Source: Xanthocytophaga flava
GTDB taxonomy: Bacteria > Bacteroidota > Bacteroidia > Cytophagales > 172606-1
Length of the DNA: 64,000 nucleotides
NCBI GenBank assembly: GCA_030068525.1
Contig: JASJOS010000011.1
Span: 186,001-250,000, forward strand
Direction of reading: 5' to 3'
Of this stretch, positions 9,222 to 19,193 are shown piece after piece (position 1 is the stretch's first letter; each line of letters begins with the position of its first letter). The position numbers were made by a program, and so were the translations under genes. The notes below the pieces were generated by a model. It worked only from the letters and a program-made list of their open reading frames with translations, was not told the origin of the DNA and searched no databases.

Positions 9222-10334
9222 TTAGTCCATTATAAATGGATAGTTTGGTTCTGCATATACATCTTTAAATGCTTCAGATGGATCCGGATAGGGTGACTCT
9301 TCTGCAAAACGTACGGATTCGTCTACCTGTTCTTTGATCTTCTCATCAATAGCATTCAAATCTTCTTCAGTTGCCATTTTGTTATCCAGAATGGTTTTCT
9401 TTACCAGTTCGATTGGATCTTGTAAGCGCCACTGTTCTACTTCTTCACGTGTACGGTATTTCTGAGGATCAGACATGGAGTGTCCTTTGTAACGATATGT
9501 ACGTAGTTCCAGTAAGGTTGGACCTTCGCCATTACGGGCACGATCAGCAGCACGGGAAATCGCATCATGTACAGCTTCTACATCCATACCGTTTACTGGC
9601 TCAGCCGGCATATCATAGGCTTCACCCAATGTGTAAAGATCTGTTACATTAGAAGTACGGGATACAGAAGTACCCATTGCATATCCATTATTTTCAATAC
9701 AGAAAATAACAGGTAATTTCCACAACATTGCCATGTTAAAGGCCTCATGCAAAGCCCCCTGACGTACAGCACCATCTCCCATATAGCAGATACACAGGTT
9801 TTTAGTTCCCTGATATTTTTCTGCAAATGCAATACCTGCGCCTAAAGGAATCTGTCCACCTACAATACCATGTCCACCCACAAATCCTACACTTTTATCA
9901 AATATGTGCATAGAACCACCTTTTCCTTTAGAAATACCAGTAGCCTTTGCAAACAACTCCGCCATTACTGCATTAGGGCTTGTTCCCAGTGCCAGCGGAT
10001 GAGCATGGTCACGATATGCTGTAATGTATTTGTCTCCTTTTTCTAAAGCAGATACTGCTCCTGCCGCACATGCTTCCTGACCAATATACAAATGACAAAA
10101 TCCACGAATCTTTTGTTGTCCGTACAACTGTCCTGCTTTTTCTTCAAACTTCCGCATCAACTGCATGCTTTCATACCAGTACATATATGTTTCCCGAGGG
10201 TATGACGCTTTTGCTTTTTTTGCACCATTGCTTTTTGCTTTTGCAGCCCCTTCACTTACTGTTGCCAAAGGGTCTTTTTTCTTGGATGCTTCGTTTGTTT
10301 TAGCTTTCGCTGCCTTTGTTTCTTTAACTGCCAT
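9222..10334 (-). CDS. pdhA: Pyruvate dehydrogenase E1 component, alpha subunit
   Basis: The 370-residue protein is the thiamine-diphosphate-binding alpha chain of an alpha2beta2 E1, which decarboxylates pyruvate and acetylates the lipoyl group of E2. Visible: YRDHAHPLALGTSP, the ThDP/Mg motif GDGAVRQGALHEAFN ending IENN, and the loop YRYKGHSMSDPQKYR, which carries the serines conserved in the family. The first 45 residues are a low-complexity Lys/Ala stretch (KETKAAKAKTNEASKKK...) that precedes the usual start of the domain. The beta subunit and E2/E3 are not in the window. A branched-chain 2-oxoacid dehydrogenase alpha chain is the alternative, but length and motifs favour PdhA. Confidence 0.92.
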   Translation of the reverse strand: MAVKETKAAKAKTNEASKKKDPLATVSEGAAKAKSNGAKKAKASYPRETYMYWYESMQLMRKFEEKAGQLYGQQKIRGFCHLYIGQEACAAGAVSALEKGDKYITAYRDHAHPLALGTSPNAVMAELFAKATGISKGKGGSMHIFDKSVGFVGGHGIVGGQIPLGAGIAFAEKYQGTKNLCICYMGDGAVRQGALHEAFNMAMLWKLPVIFCIENNGYAMGTSVSRTSNVTDLYTLGEAYDMPAEPVNGMDVEAVHDAISRAADRARNGEGPTLLELRTYRYKGHSMSDPQKYRTREEVEQWRLQDPIELVKKTILDNKMATEEDLNAIDEKIKEQVDESVRFAEESPYPDPSEAFKDVYAEPNYPFIMD

Positions 10335-10661
10335 ATTTAATAAATAAGTAGATGAGCAAATTGTGCAAATTACTAACTAAATGGAATCACTCCTTTACTA
10401 GTTTAAAGCAGGTAATTTGGTACACTGTTTTAAAAAAGGGTATTTCAGGAGAAATAGAGGCTTTTTGTGGAAACCTGACACCGATTTCCAATAGCCCTGC
10501 GAAAATACACAAAAAATGTTTATACGCGAAAGATGATAGAAAAAAGACAAAAGTGCACAGCAGAAGAAGTGGGATAAAGAAAAAGATAGTATTTTGGAAA
10601 CCTATTCAGCAACAGGGATGTACAGGACATCTCTTCTGACTCAGAACCTATAGTTTGGAAT
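10335..10661. other. Divergent intergenic region pdhA / recF
   Basis: This 327-bp gap must hold the promoters for both divergent genes. No exact TAnnTTTG box is obvious. The nearest are CTATAGTTTG just before recF and AGTAATTTG upstream of pdhA, both off in spacing. An open frame at 10352-10639 looks spurious. Confidence 0.4.
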
Positions 10662-11765
10662 ATGTACCTTGAGCGAATACAGCTACTTAATTTTAAGAAT
10701 CACGAAGAACTCTCTCTTACCCTTAGCCCTTCGGTCAACGGTATAGTTGGTATAAATGGTAGTGGAAAAACCAGTCTGCTGGATGCCATTTATATGTTGG
10801 CACTAACTAAAAGTGCTTTTAGTCAGACAGATGCACAATGTATCCGGCATGGTGCAGAGTTTTTTATGATTGATGGTGTGTTTAAAGAAACATCTTCTGG
10901 TGAGACATCTGCCAGAGGGCAGCAGGTAACTTGTAGTCTGAAAATCGGAAGCCGAAAAGTAGTGATGCTGGATAAAAAGGCCTATGAGCGGTTAAGTGAG
11001 CATATTGGAAGATTCCCTGTTGTACTTATCTCTCCTGATGACACAGATCTGATCCGGGATACCAGTGAGCTACGTCGCAAGTTTTTTGATAATATGCTAT
11101 CTCAACTGGATCATAAGTATCTGGATACCTTGATGCAGTACAACAGTGTAATGAAGCACCGGAATAGTTTGCTTAAACAATTTTATGAACGCAACTACTT
11201 TGACAAAGACCTTCTGGAAACATTTGATACCCAACTTTTGCCTTTAGGAGATATTATACATCAGAAACGCCATCAGTTTATCCAGAGTTTTGTGCCACTG
11301 GTACAAAAATACTATGCATTTATTAGCGAAAGCCGTGAAGAGGTAGATCTTATTTATGAATCGGAGTTGTTTGAAAGCAGCTTCAAATATGATTATTCCT
11401 TTGCTATGAAACGGGATTTACAGTTGCAGCGTACAACCAAAGGCGTACATAAAGATGATTTTGTATTTGAGATAAGTCGTTATGCACTAAAGAAATTTGG
11501 ATCACAGGGCCAGCAAAAGTCTTTTGTCATTGCCTTAAAGTTGGCCCAGTTTGAGATCCTGCAAAAAGAAAAAGGCTCAAAACCTCTCTTATTGCTGGAT
11601 GACATCTTTGATAAGCTGGATGACCTTCGGATCAATAAGCTCATTGAAATGATTACGAATCAGACATTTGGACAGCTATTTATCACAGACGCCCGTCCTG
11701 AACGAAGTCGCCAGATCTTTGCTTCATTGGCTACCGATGTACGAATGTTTGAGATTGAGAAGTAA
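10662..11765 (+). CDS. recF: DNA replication and repair protein RecF
   Basis: The 367-residue SMC-like ATPase loads RecA at gapped DNA with RecO and RecR. Visible: N-terminal MYLERIQLLNFKNHEE typical of RecF; Walker A GINGSGKTS at residues 30-38; DNA-contacting middle section with RRKFFDNMLSQLD; ABC signature-like GSQGQQKSF; Walker B PLLLLDDIFDKLDD; and a D-loop/switch ending TDARPER. Length is normal. Gene context is not the usual dnaA-dnaN-recF order, which is common in Bacteroidota. The stop lies 11 bp from the convergent glycosyltransferase stop, with no terminator between them. Confidence 0.95.
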   Translation: MYLERIQLLNFKNHEELSLTLSPSVNGIVGINGSGKTSLLDAIYMLALTKSAFSQTDAQCIRHGAEFFMIDGVFKETSSGETSARGQQVTCSLKIGSRKVVMLDKKAYERLSEHIGRFPVVLISPDDTDLIRDTSELRRKFFDNMLSQLDHKYLDTLMQYNSVMKHRNSLLKQFYERNYFDKDLLETFDTQLLPLGDIIHQKRHQFIQSFVPLVQKYYAFISESREEVDLIYESELFESSFKYDYSFAMKRDLQLQRTTKGVHKDDFVFEISRYALKKFGSQGQQKSFVIALKLAQFEILQKEKGSKPLLLLDDIFDKLDDLRINKLIEMITNQTFGQLFITDARPERSRQIFASLATDVRMFEIEK

Positions 11766-11776
11766 AGTAGTCCTGC

Positions 11777-13501
11777 TTATTTTCTGAAAACAACCTTTTG
11801 TAATGGATAGCCATAATCCATTATTTCATATTGTAATTTATCAACAGGAAATTCTGAATGACTCAAAATAAGACAATCATACTTCTTCTGTGAATCCCGC
11901 TGTTGCCCAACCTGTGCATTGTCAACAGTATATGGCTGATGGTTTGTTGTGTAATAGTAATAAAGCAGAACTTCAAAATAATCATTATCAATATAAAAGG
12001 AACGATAGTTTTTAGCTAACGATTTTCCTGCAATTTGTCGGGCATAAAAATCTGAGGAATATATATTGGGATATGTACTGGCAAAGTTCCATATACAATA
12101 AATAATTGCTAATGAACCGATTCCTGCTTTAGTCCAGGATGCAACAGTAGAAGTTGCTCTTGTTACTAATAGCTCTGTCAACACTAATAAGCCTATAATT
12201 ACCGGAAATATGCAATACGACCAAGTCCGCTCAAAAGGAATCGCTTTATGGAACATTATAATAACAGCAGGACAGACAAGGAATATCAGCGATATAATGG
12301 TAAGTGGTTGGAATTTTCTACTGATACTATATACCACTAAACCCATCACTATAACTATCAAAAGCAGGTAGCTATAATTCGAAAAGTATCCTACGAGCCA
12401 GTTGGCTGTTGCTTGTAAGTGAGGTATTAATTTAGTCAGGGCTTCAGTAAAGACATATCTTTTTACATATGGGTTGTCGTATACTGATTTTACTCCACTC
12501 ACAAGAAATACCGGCAAATACAGACAAACAGTTAGTATGACAATCCACAAAAAGCTTACGAATAAAGTCTTCCATTTTTTCCACGTCTGATCCTGTAACA
12601 GAAAGAATAGAATAGAGACGCTACATGAGAATGCTACATACAGAAAAGAAGGCATTACATAGAATCCCAGGACACAGACAACAATAAAAGGAACTTGATA
12701 CTGCCTGATGTCAGATCTGGTAATAATCTTATATGTAAGATAAAATGCCAGCATTCCCAATAGAATATACAAGAGATATCCTCTTGCCTGTAAGCTATAT
12801 AACTGTACCGGATAAGATATCATAAACAGGCACATACCTACTAATGCAGTGCTGCTGGAAAACCAATCCCGAAGAATAAGTAAGCTTACCCAACCTGTTA
12901 ACAATAATACAAACCAGTTTGGTAAACGGAGAGCTATTTGGGTAGGAATAGGCAGATGAGAGAATATATCTGTTAATAAGGTAAACAGAATGTGGTTGTT
13001 AGGAGCGGGATAATACGTGAGCGTAACAAAAATAGGTTTGGATGAAAAGTTCAGATATGTCCATGCCTCATCATATGAAATAGGTATGGTTATGATCTGA
13101 TAAAGTTTAAAAAGAGATAAAAGAGTTATGACAGTAATGGCAATCCATTTGTGAGTTGTGGAAAACAGATTCCATTTTGATCGAGCACATTTTGAAACAA
13201 AAGTGATTGTATCCAAAAGAAAGGCAATCCATATGGGTAATTTTTGTACAAACAAATAAGAGAGAAATAAATAACCGATTAGACCTGCAACAGATCCATA
13301 TCGAATAAGACGAAATCTCTCTATTGTCAGATAGGTCTGTTGGAATTCTGCAAGTTTATGAGATTTACCCAGATAATTACATATAACAATACATACATTC
13401 TGATACTCGTTGAACCAGAGAAAATAAATTACTCCCAGAAGAAAGATTCCTGCAAGGATCCAGAAAATGTAGAGTGTATAAAGTATAATTTTTATTCGCA
13501 T
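11777..13501 (-). CDS. Polytopic GT-C type glycosyltransferase (PMT/ArnT-like)
   Basis: The 574-residue membrane protein has about 11-13 hydrophobic segments. After the second or third segment comes a periplasmic-loop motif SYDEAWTYLNFSSKP, the acidic DE pair expected for the first extracytoplasmic loop of GT-C enzymes that use polyprenyl-phosphate sugars. The C-terminus is a short soluble domain ending YGYPLQKVVFRK. The start ATG overlaps the end of the upstream GT4 gene by 10 nt, implying translational coupling and a joint role in making a cell-surface glycan or glycoprotein. The donor and acceptor are unknown. A plain DUF2723-like membrane protein is less likely. Confidence 0.75.
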   Translation of the reverse strand: MRIKIILYTLYIFWILAGIFLLGVIYFLWFNEYQNVCIVICNYLGKSHKLAEFQQTYLTIERFRLIRYGSVAGLIGYLFLSYLFVQKLPIWIAFLLDTITFVSKCARSKWNLFSTTHKWIAITVITLLSLFKLYQIITIPISYDEAWTYLNFSSKPIFVTLTYYPAPNNHILFTLLTDIFSHLPIPTQIALRLPNWFVLLLTGWVSLLILRDWFSSSTALVGMCLFMISYPVQLYSLQARGYLLYILLGMLAFYLTYKIITRSDIRQYQVPFIVVCVLGFYVMPSFLYVAFSCSVSILFFLLQDQTWKKWKTLFVSFLWIVILTVCLYLPVFLVSGVKSVYDNPYVKRYVFTEALTKLIPHLQATANWLVGYFSNYSYLLLIVIVMGLVVYSISRKFQPLTIISLIFLVCPAVIIMFHKAIPFERTWSYCIFPVIIGLLVLTELLVTRATSTVASWTKAGIGSLAIIYCIWNFASTYPNIYSSDFYARQIAGKSLAKNYRSFYIDNDYFEVLLYYYYTTNHQPYTVDNAQVGQQRDSQKKYDCLILSHSEFPVDKLQYEIMDYGYPLQKVVFRK

Positions 13502-14616
13502 AGGTAAAGCTTCTCAAGTTGAGCAATCATTCGTTGGATTGAAAATTTGTCTACAACACTCTTGTGGCCATTACTAACTAATCTTGAGTGGATATCTTCT
13601 GAGCTAAGAATTTTCAGACATGCTTCCGTGATAGAATTTGCATCTTTGAATGGAACAACTAATGCATTTTGACCATCCTGAATAAATTCTGTTGCTATTC
13701 CGGAAAGAGTAAAAACAGAAGGAATACCTGCAGCCAGGGCTTCTACATAGGTTTGTCCAAACGCTTCAATGTCTGTGTTGATAGGGACATGAATAAAAAT
13801 GTCAAAGATCTGATACAATGAAAACAAATCTTCCTCAAAAGGAACCTCTGTATAGCTATCAGGTGGTAGTGTTTGTAGTAACTGCTCAATTTCCTGTTTA
13901 TAATTTCCTGTAGCATTAGCCAGTACCAGATGTGCATTAGGAAAGGAACTAAGCAGGGATTTAAATGCTGGAATAATATATTGGATACCCTTTAATTCAA
14001 AATACCTGGATATCACTCCAATTACAGGATACTTACCCAGTGTCTTATATCTATCCTTTAACTTATTTACTTTTTCTTCTGATGTTTCTCTAAACTTCTC
14101 CAGTTCAAAACCATGATGTATTAACGTGATTTTGTTAGGGTTGACCTTCTCTTTTTCAATTAGTACATGCCTTACATTCTCGCTAATAGCTATAATATCT
14201 GAAGCCATCCGGTTGATAAAGCGATCATACCAAACTGCACGGGGAAAGTATTGGTGGTGAAATGTGGCATGATGACGGGTGAAGATGCGTTTCTTTATTC
14301 CTGTTAATCTGGCTGCAATGAGTCCGGCAACATTTGCATCAAACAAGTGACAATGTATTACCTCTGTTTGATTCTTCTTCAAGAATTGCCGAATCTGAGA
14401 TATAGCTCCTGGTAAATCTTTTTTACCATGATAAGAAATGCGAATAAAAGGTATCGTATGTTTGATAAGGAAACTTTCCAGTACGGAATCTCCCGGATTA
14501 AGCAATATAAAACTCAGTTCAAACTTATCTTTGCTCAAATACTGTACTACCCATTCAAAAGCCAATGCTTTGTTGATATTAGATACAATGTAGGTAATAC
14601 GTTTCTTGGTAAGCAT
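13492..14616 (-). CDS. Glycosyltransferase family 4 (GT-B fold)
   Basis: The 374-residue cytosolic enzyme transfers a sugar from a nucleotide donor. The N-terminal GT4 acceptor domain contains TEVIHCHLFDANVAGLIAARLTG and TRHHATFHH. The C-terminal Glyco_transf_1 domain shows VIGVISRYFELKGIQYIIPA and the donor-binding E-x7-E-like motif FGQTYVEALAAGIPSVFT. It is the first gene of a two-gene unit with the GT-C enzyme, which it overlaps by 10 nt. A hairpin at 14710-14742 separates it from the upstream cytochrome gene. Sugar and acceptor specificity cannot be told. Confidence 0.9.
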   Translation of the reverse strand: MLTKKRITYIVSNINKALAFEWVVQYLSKDKFELSFILLNPGDSVLESFLIKHTIPFIRISYHGKKDLPGAISQIRQFLKKNQTEVIHCHLFDANVAGLIAARLTGIKKRIFTRHHATFHHQYFPRAVWYDRFINRMASDIIAISENVRHVLIEKEKVNPNKITLIHHGFELEKFRETSEEKVNKLKDRYKTLGKYPVIGVISRYFELKGIQYIIPAFKSLLSSFPNAHLVLANATGNYKQEIEQLLQTLPPDSYTEVPFEEDLFSLYQIFDIFIHVPINTDIEAFGQTYVEALAAGIPSVFTLSGIATEFIQDGQNALVVPFKDANSITEACLKILSSEDIHSRLVSNGHKSVVDKFSIQRMIAQLEKLYLCE

Positions 14617-14709
14617 ATAGAGACATAACAGGCTAGAATTCTCTGCAAATATGAATAAAATTTATCATAAGATGTTTCCTGATGGCTTGTTACCTTCTCT
14701 TAAAGAACT

Positions 14710-14742
14710 GATGCCCTGAATAAAAGTTCTATTCAGGGCATC
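14710..14742 (-). terminator. Hairpin downstream of the dehydrogenase/cytochrome gene
   Basis: GATGCCCTGAATA (14710-14722) pairs with TATTCAGGGCATC (14730-14742), a perfect 13-bp stem with a 7-nt loop, 28 nt beyond the stop of the minus-strand gene. The T tract after it on the minus strand is weak, so termination is likely but not certain. Confidence 0.7.
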
Positions 14743-14769
14743 GAAAAAAGATAATAGTGTTTTATTGTA

Positions 14770-17700
14770 CTAGTTTGCTTTCTTTAATGATACCAGATAA
14801 GCAACCAGATCTACCAGTTCCTGTGTAGTCATATTATCTGCTAGTCCTGAGGGCATCATCGAACTCTCCATTTGTTTGATAGAGGCAACTTTAGCCATCT
14901 TATAATTGCTTACTATTCCTCCCGGCATTTTCAGTTGGAGATCTGTTTCTGTTTTGCTGGCAATGATGCCAGCTATGGTACTCCCATCTTTAAGCTTTAT
15001 CTCATATCCTTCATAACCAAAGCTGATTCCGGCATCCGGATGCATGATAGAAATATATTGAGCTTCTCTGGGCAACTTGCTGCCAATCTCAGTTAGTTTT
15101 GGTCCAAAGTCCATACCTTCTCCTTTGACCTGATGGCAAACCGAACAATTATTTTTAAATACGGTAACACCATTCGTCGCATCACCCTTCATAGTCAGCA
15201 TCTGATCCAGTGCAGGATGTTTTTGTACTGTAGCTGTTTTTCCCAGATAGCTGGCTGCTTCAGTTCTCACACTTTTCCTCCAGGCTCCGCTTACACTATT
15301 GACAAGGGAAGCTTTTAGTTCTTCAGGTACTTTACCTTCTTTTAACAGTGTCAATACCCGTTCTTCTCCATCCCAGCTATTGCCGATACGGCCAGCTGCT
15401 TCTCTTCTTAGAGATAACGAATTTTTAGAGTTAAAAGCCGTTCCTTCCAGAATTTGGAGGGATTCTTTACTACCTACTGATCGTAAAGCAGTCAGCATCG
15501 CTACTGCCTGTTTTTCATCTTTACCATTGATGATCTCCCGTACTTTGGTGCCGCCATTCTGTTTTAGCAGAAGTCCGGCAGCATCTCTGCCCAGGCGATC
15601 CCCATTTTTTTCAAGCGCCATTTTCAGTAAGCGATCATTTTCTTCTTCCAATTCATATCTACTTACTAGTTCCAGATATTCCTGTGTACCCTGTATGGAT
15701 GTCAGTACATTTCTGAGAGCATTCATTGCCGTTTCAGAACGACGAACAGATGCTGGGTCCAGGTGATTGAGAGCTAATTTGTTAACCTGAGTCTGGTCTG
15801 AGTTACTTCCTTCCAGCATTTTCAGCAATGCTATCGATTTGGCATTGACATCTGGAATGAAGTCAAATGCCCGGAAATAACGTAAACGTTGACTAATATC
15901 TGTAGAAGATTCAGAGGCAAGCTTGGCAAGAAGAGGTACAGCCTGCCCTGTACGTGCACGCCAGATAATGTCCCGGTTTGCTGGGCTTGCAATAACATCC
16001 GCATCTGTTCCTGCTACTTTTAACCAGGTTGAAAAATAGCTATCCCATTGTTTATCCGCACCAATGCCCAAAGCCTCCAGATACCAGCGGTCTTTTCCAT
16101 CATATAGTTGTGCAAGCTTTGCCCATAAAGCAGGTGCATCCGTACTGGAGTTATGATGAAGTGCAATCACACATTCTCTGCGTACCTGAGCATCCGGATC
16201 ACTGACCAATTGTTTTACATACGGAATAATATCCAGTTTTAACTCACGGGCAGCACGTAAGGCTGTAATTCGAATATCCGGATTGGCATCTTTTAAGGCT
16301 ATCTCGACATATTTTTTGCCTTTACCATCTATCTTGGTTAGCAACCATAATGCACGTGCTTGCAGACGCGGATTATGAATGTTTGCTTTATAATATTTAG
16401 AAAGTGCTTTTTCTGCCTTGGTACCCATGTTATGTATAGCATTCCATGCCTGATAGCGCGCAGAAAGGTTTGGGTTTTCCAATGCTTTCAATGCGTCTTC
16501 TATTGTACTTAGATTATAAGTAGGGATCTTATAGGGTGTGTTAGATGGGGCAACTCTAAAAATCCTTCCACGATTCTGATCACCAGCCTGATGTCCACCT
16601 ACACCCGGGTCATACCAGTCGGCAACTAATAATGAACCATCAGGAGCCACGCATACGTCAGATGGCCGAAACCATTGATCTCGTACACCTTCCATTATAT
16701 TTACAATAGATGCTTTATAACCAGCACCATCTTTAGAAACAGGATACGAACGAACTACATTAGGACCTGCATCGCAGTGAATCATCTGGTTGCGGAATGG
16801 TTCAGGAAGTAATGTGCCTTCATATACCACCATTCCTGTAGGAGAGCCAGCACCTGTTTGTAATAAATTAGGTACTACACCCGGATCATTGAGGTGCCAG
16901 TGACGGCGAGGTATCTCTGGTTCAATATTCGTACGATTGGCTTGCCATCCTGCTCCTGTGATTTCATCTGTATAACCATAGTTACCATATTCCATTACAT
17001 AATTAATACGAACACCTTTATTTCCATCATCGTCATTGTCTGATTGCCAGAGAGTACCATAGGAATCTACGGCTACTTCATAATTATTCCGGAAGTTTTG
17101 TCCCAGTACCTCCAGATTTTTAAAGTCAGGATCACAGCGAAATACTACACCTTGTTTATAGTTTTTTACAGCAATCTCATTGCCTTCTATATCTTTGATA
17201 AATCGGTTTTCTTTATCCTTTAACTGTTGTCCTTCATTTCCAAAGTTAAAATAGAATTTTCCATCAGGACCAAATACAAAAGCATGCATCCCATGATCGT
17301 GCTGCTCGCCACTTATGCCTTCGAAAACAATCTCTTTTTTATCTGCTTTATCATCACCATTCTCATCTGTAAACAAATAGACATATGGACTTTGGGAAAC
17401 CAATACTTTATTACCCATTACCCAGATACCCAGTGGCGCATTAATTTCAGGTCCCTGGTAAAAGACCTTGCTAACATCTGATTTCCCATCACCGTTGGTG
17501 TCTTCCAGAATCATAATGCGGTCTCCCTCCTTGTGTGTAGGATTACCCGTGATAGAAGGTCTGTAGTTATATGCCTCACATACCCAGACACGACCTCGGG
17601 CATCTACATCTATATTGGTTGGATTGGTGATAGTAGGTTCTGAGGCAAACAACGTTGCATCCAGGCCATCTGCAATTTTAACGCCTAGTAACGCATTTTC

Positions 17701-17853
17701 AGGAAGTCGTTTCTGCTCATCGGTTAGCTGGCGATACAAACTATCCAGTACAGTTTCTGGTGGTCGGGTGGTAGTATTTGTCTGATAGGCACTTGCAAAC
17801 AGTAGTATTCCTACCAGGCCAGCAGAAACACCATGAATTTTGGTGATTTTCAT
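14770..17853 (-). CDS. PVC-type membrane-bound dehydrogenase with HEAT repeats and C-terminal cytochrome c domain
   Basis: The 1027-residue secreted protein has an N-terminal signal segment (to about residue 22). It then has a six-bladed-propeller sugar-dehydrogenase-like domain (about 40-430; VDARGRVWVCEAYNYRP, EDTNGDGKSDV, GPDGKFYFNFGNEGQ, VADWYDPGVGGHQ), a HEAT-repeat superhelix (about 450-870) and a cytochrome c domain with one CxxCH at Cys903-Cys906-His907 (NNCSVCHQVKGEG). This three-part architecture was first recognised in Planctomycetes/Verrucomicrobia and is also common in Cytophagales. It likely oxidises a carbohydrate or alcohol in the periplasm and passes electrons to its own haem. 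No known substrate. It stands alone, divergent from hemE. Confidence 0.88.
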   Translation of the reverse strand: MKITKIHGVSAGLVGILLFASAYQTNTTTRPPETVLDSLYRQLTDEQKRLPENALLGVKIADGLDATLFASEPTITNPTNIDVDARGRVWVCEAYNYRPSITGNPTHKEGDRIMILEDTNGDGKSDVSKVFYQGPEINAPLGIWVMGNKVLVSQSPYVYLFTDENGDDKADKKEIVFEGISGEQHDHGMHAFVFGPDGKFYFNFGNEGQQLKDKENRFIKDIEGNEIAVKNYKQGVVFRCDPDFKNLEVLGQNFRNNYEVAVDSYGTLWQSDNDDDGNKGVRINYVMEYGNYGYTDEITGAGWQANRTNIEPEIPRRHWHLNDPGVVPNLLQTGAGSPTGMVVYEGTLLPEPFRNQMIHCDAGPNVVRSYPVSKDGAGYKASIVNIMEGVRDQWFRPSDVCVAPDGSLLVADWYDPGVGGHQAGDQNRGRIFRVAPSNTPYKIPTYNLSTIEDALKALENPNLSARYQAWNAIHNMGTKAEKALSKYYKANIHNPRLQARALWLLTKIDGKGKKYVEIALKDANPDIRITALRAARELKLDIIPYVKQLVSDPDAQVRRECVIALHHNSSTDAPALWAKLAQLYDGKDRWYLEALGIGADKQWDSYFSTWLKVAGTDADVIASPANRDIIWRARTGQAVPLLAKLASESSTDISQRLRYFRAFDFIPDVNAKSIALLKMLEGSNSDQTQVNKLALNHLDPASVRRSETAMNALRNVLTSIQGTQEYLELVSRYELEEENDRLLKMALEKNGDRLGRDAAGLLLKQNGGTKVREIINGKDEKQAVAMLTALRSVGSKESLQILEGTAFNSKNSLSLRREAAGRIGNSWDGEERVLTLLKEGKVPEELKASLVNSVSGAWRKSVRTEAASYLGKTATVQKHPALDQMLTMKGDATNGVTVFKNNCSVCHQVKGEGMDFGPKLTEIGSKLPREAQYISIMHPDAGISFGYEGYEIKLKDGSTIAGIIASKTETDLQLKMPGGIVSNYKMAKVASIKQMESSMMPSGLADNMTTQELVDLVAYLVSLKKAN

Positions 17854-18099
17854 AAGTGATAACTAAGGATACAGAAAAGTATATAATAGGTCAAAGAATC
17901 AGAACTGGGATTCTACAAAGAGATGTAAATTTAATGTATTTTATTGTACATATTAAAGCATTAATGGGATTTGTTTAAGAGTAATCGGCAAATACTTGTT
18001 TATATGACAATAATAGATCTTGTCTGAAGGTAAAAGAATATAACTAGGTGGATTCTATTTTTTCTTTTGTTCGCATTCTGCCTTATTCGCTCTTCTTAT

Positions 18100-18107
18100 T
18101 ACCTTTG
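18100..18107 (+). promoter_or_regulatory. -7 box TACCTTTG just before hemE
   Basis: TACCTTTG matches TAnnTTTG exactly and ends 4 nt before the hemE ATG at 18112. With the usual 5-8 nt to the transcription start, the mRNA would begin at or next to the ATG (leaderless). A -33 partner is poor (TCTG near 18077-18080). Confidence 0.45.
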
Positions 18108-18111
18108 CCAC

Positions 18112-19140
18112 ATGACATTGAAAAATGATTTATTACTACGGGCGGCCCGTGGTGAAAAAACAGAACGTACTCCTGTGTGGCTGATGCGTCAGGCAGGTCG
18201 AATACTGGCCGAATATCGGGCTGTACGTGAAAAAGCAGGTAGTTTTATTAGCCTAGCTACTACTCCAGAACTTGCAGCAGAAGTAACTATACAGCCAGTA
18301 GATATTCTGGGAGTAGATGCAGCTATTATTTTTTCTGATATACTGGTGATTCCCGAAGCTATGGGGTTGCCCTATGAAATGATAGAGAAACGAGGACCCT
18401 GGTTTCCAAATCCTGTACAGACTCAGGCTGATGTAGACAGACTGAAAGTGTCTGATGCAGAAACAGATCTGGGATATGTGCTGGAAGCTATCCGGATTAC
18501 CAAACGTGACTTGAATAATCGTGTCCCATTAATTGGATTTGCAGGCGCTCCATGGACAATATTTGCGTATATGATTGAAGGGAGTGGTTCCAAGACGTTT
18601 TCCAAAGCAAAACGGATGTTGTACACTGATCCTCAATTATCACATACACTGCTTCAAAAGATTACAGACAGTACCATTGCTTACCTGAAAGGGCAAATTA
18701 CAGCAGGAGCTGATCTGATACAAATCTTTGATTCATGGGCAGGCATTCTGAGTCCGGAACAATACCGTACCTTCTCTCTACCTTATCTGAAACAGATTTG
18801 TGCAGCTATTCAGGAAGTTCCAAAAACGGTTTTTGCCAAAGATGCATGGTTTGCCCGTGCAGAAATCGCCCAGCTAGAATGTGATACCATAGGACTAGAC
18901 TGGACAATGAACCCTGCAGAATCTCGTCAATTGGTAGGACTCAACAAAACACTTCAGGGAAACCTTGATCCATGTGTATTGTATGCAGACTATCAGACAA
19001 TAGAGAAAGAGGTGAAGAATATGCTGAAAGCTTTTGGCCCTCAGCGTCATATTGCAAATCTGGGACATGGTGTTTATCCCGACACAGATCCGGATAAAGT
19101 TCGTTGTTTCATTGAAACAGTAAAAGCCTATAGTCATTAA
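18112..19140 (+). CDS. hemE: Uroporphyrinogen decarboxylase
   Basis: The 342-residue cytosolic enzyme decarboxylates uroporphyrinogen III to coproporphyrinogen III in haem synthesis. The start at 18112 ([16 protein letters not shown]) is chosen because the family begins here; the frame is open 15 codons further up from a TTG, with non-family residues. Visible signature motifs: WLMRQAGR at residues 23-30, which binds substrate carboxylates, [28 protein letters not shown] and [12 protein letters not shown] near the C-terminus. The length is normal. The gene stands alone, divergent from a cytochrome c gene and followed by a strong terminator. Identification is secure. Confidence 0.96.
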   Translation: MTLKNDLLLRAARGEKTERTPVWLMRQAGRILAEYRAVREKAGSFISLATTPELAAEVTIQPVDILGVDAAIIFSDILVIPEAMGLPYEMIEKRGPWFPNPVQTQADVDRLKVSDAETDLGYVLEAIRITKRDLNNRVPLIGFAGAPWTIFAYMIEGSGSKTFSKAKRMLYTDPQLSHTLLQKITDSTIAYLKGQITAGADLIQIFDSWAGILSPEQYRTFSLPYLKQICAAIQEVPKTVFAKDAWFARAEIAQLECDTIGLDWTMNPAESRQLVGLNKTLQGNLDPCVLYADYQTIEKEVKNMLKAFGPQRHIANLGHGVYPDTDPDKVRCFIETVKAYSH

Positions 19141-19141
19141 T

Positions 19142-19172
19142 GAAAAAGCCCTGTTTGTAACAGGGCTTTTTC
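19142..19172. terminator. Bidirectional terminator hemE / acyltransferase
   Basis: GAAAAAGCCCTGTT (19142-19155), loop TGT, AACAGGGCTTTTTC (19159-19172): a perfect 14-bp stem, usable from either strand between convergent genes. Confidence 0.93.
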
Positions 19173-19193
19173 ATTACTAATGTGTTGGATTAT

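Noticed and set aside
10352-10639. 95-codon frame in the pdhA/recF gap
   Set aside because: Low-complexity, Lys/Ile-biased translation, no usable start context, and it fills the region that must contain both divergent promoters.
15299-15766. 155-codon plus-strand frame rich in Ser/Arg
   Set aside because: It is antisense to the HEAT-repeat part of the dehydrogenase gene and shows the Ser-rich composition typical of such mirrors.
18067-18111. Upstream TTG start for hemE
   Set aside because: It adds 15 residues not typical of the family and would put the -7 box inside the coding region.
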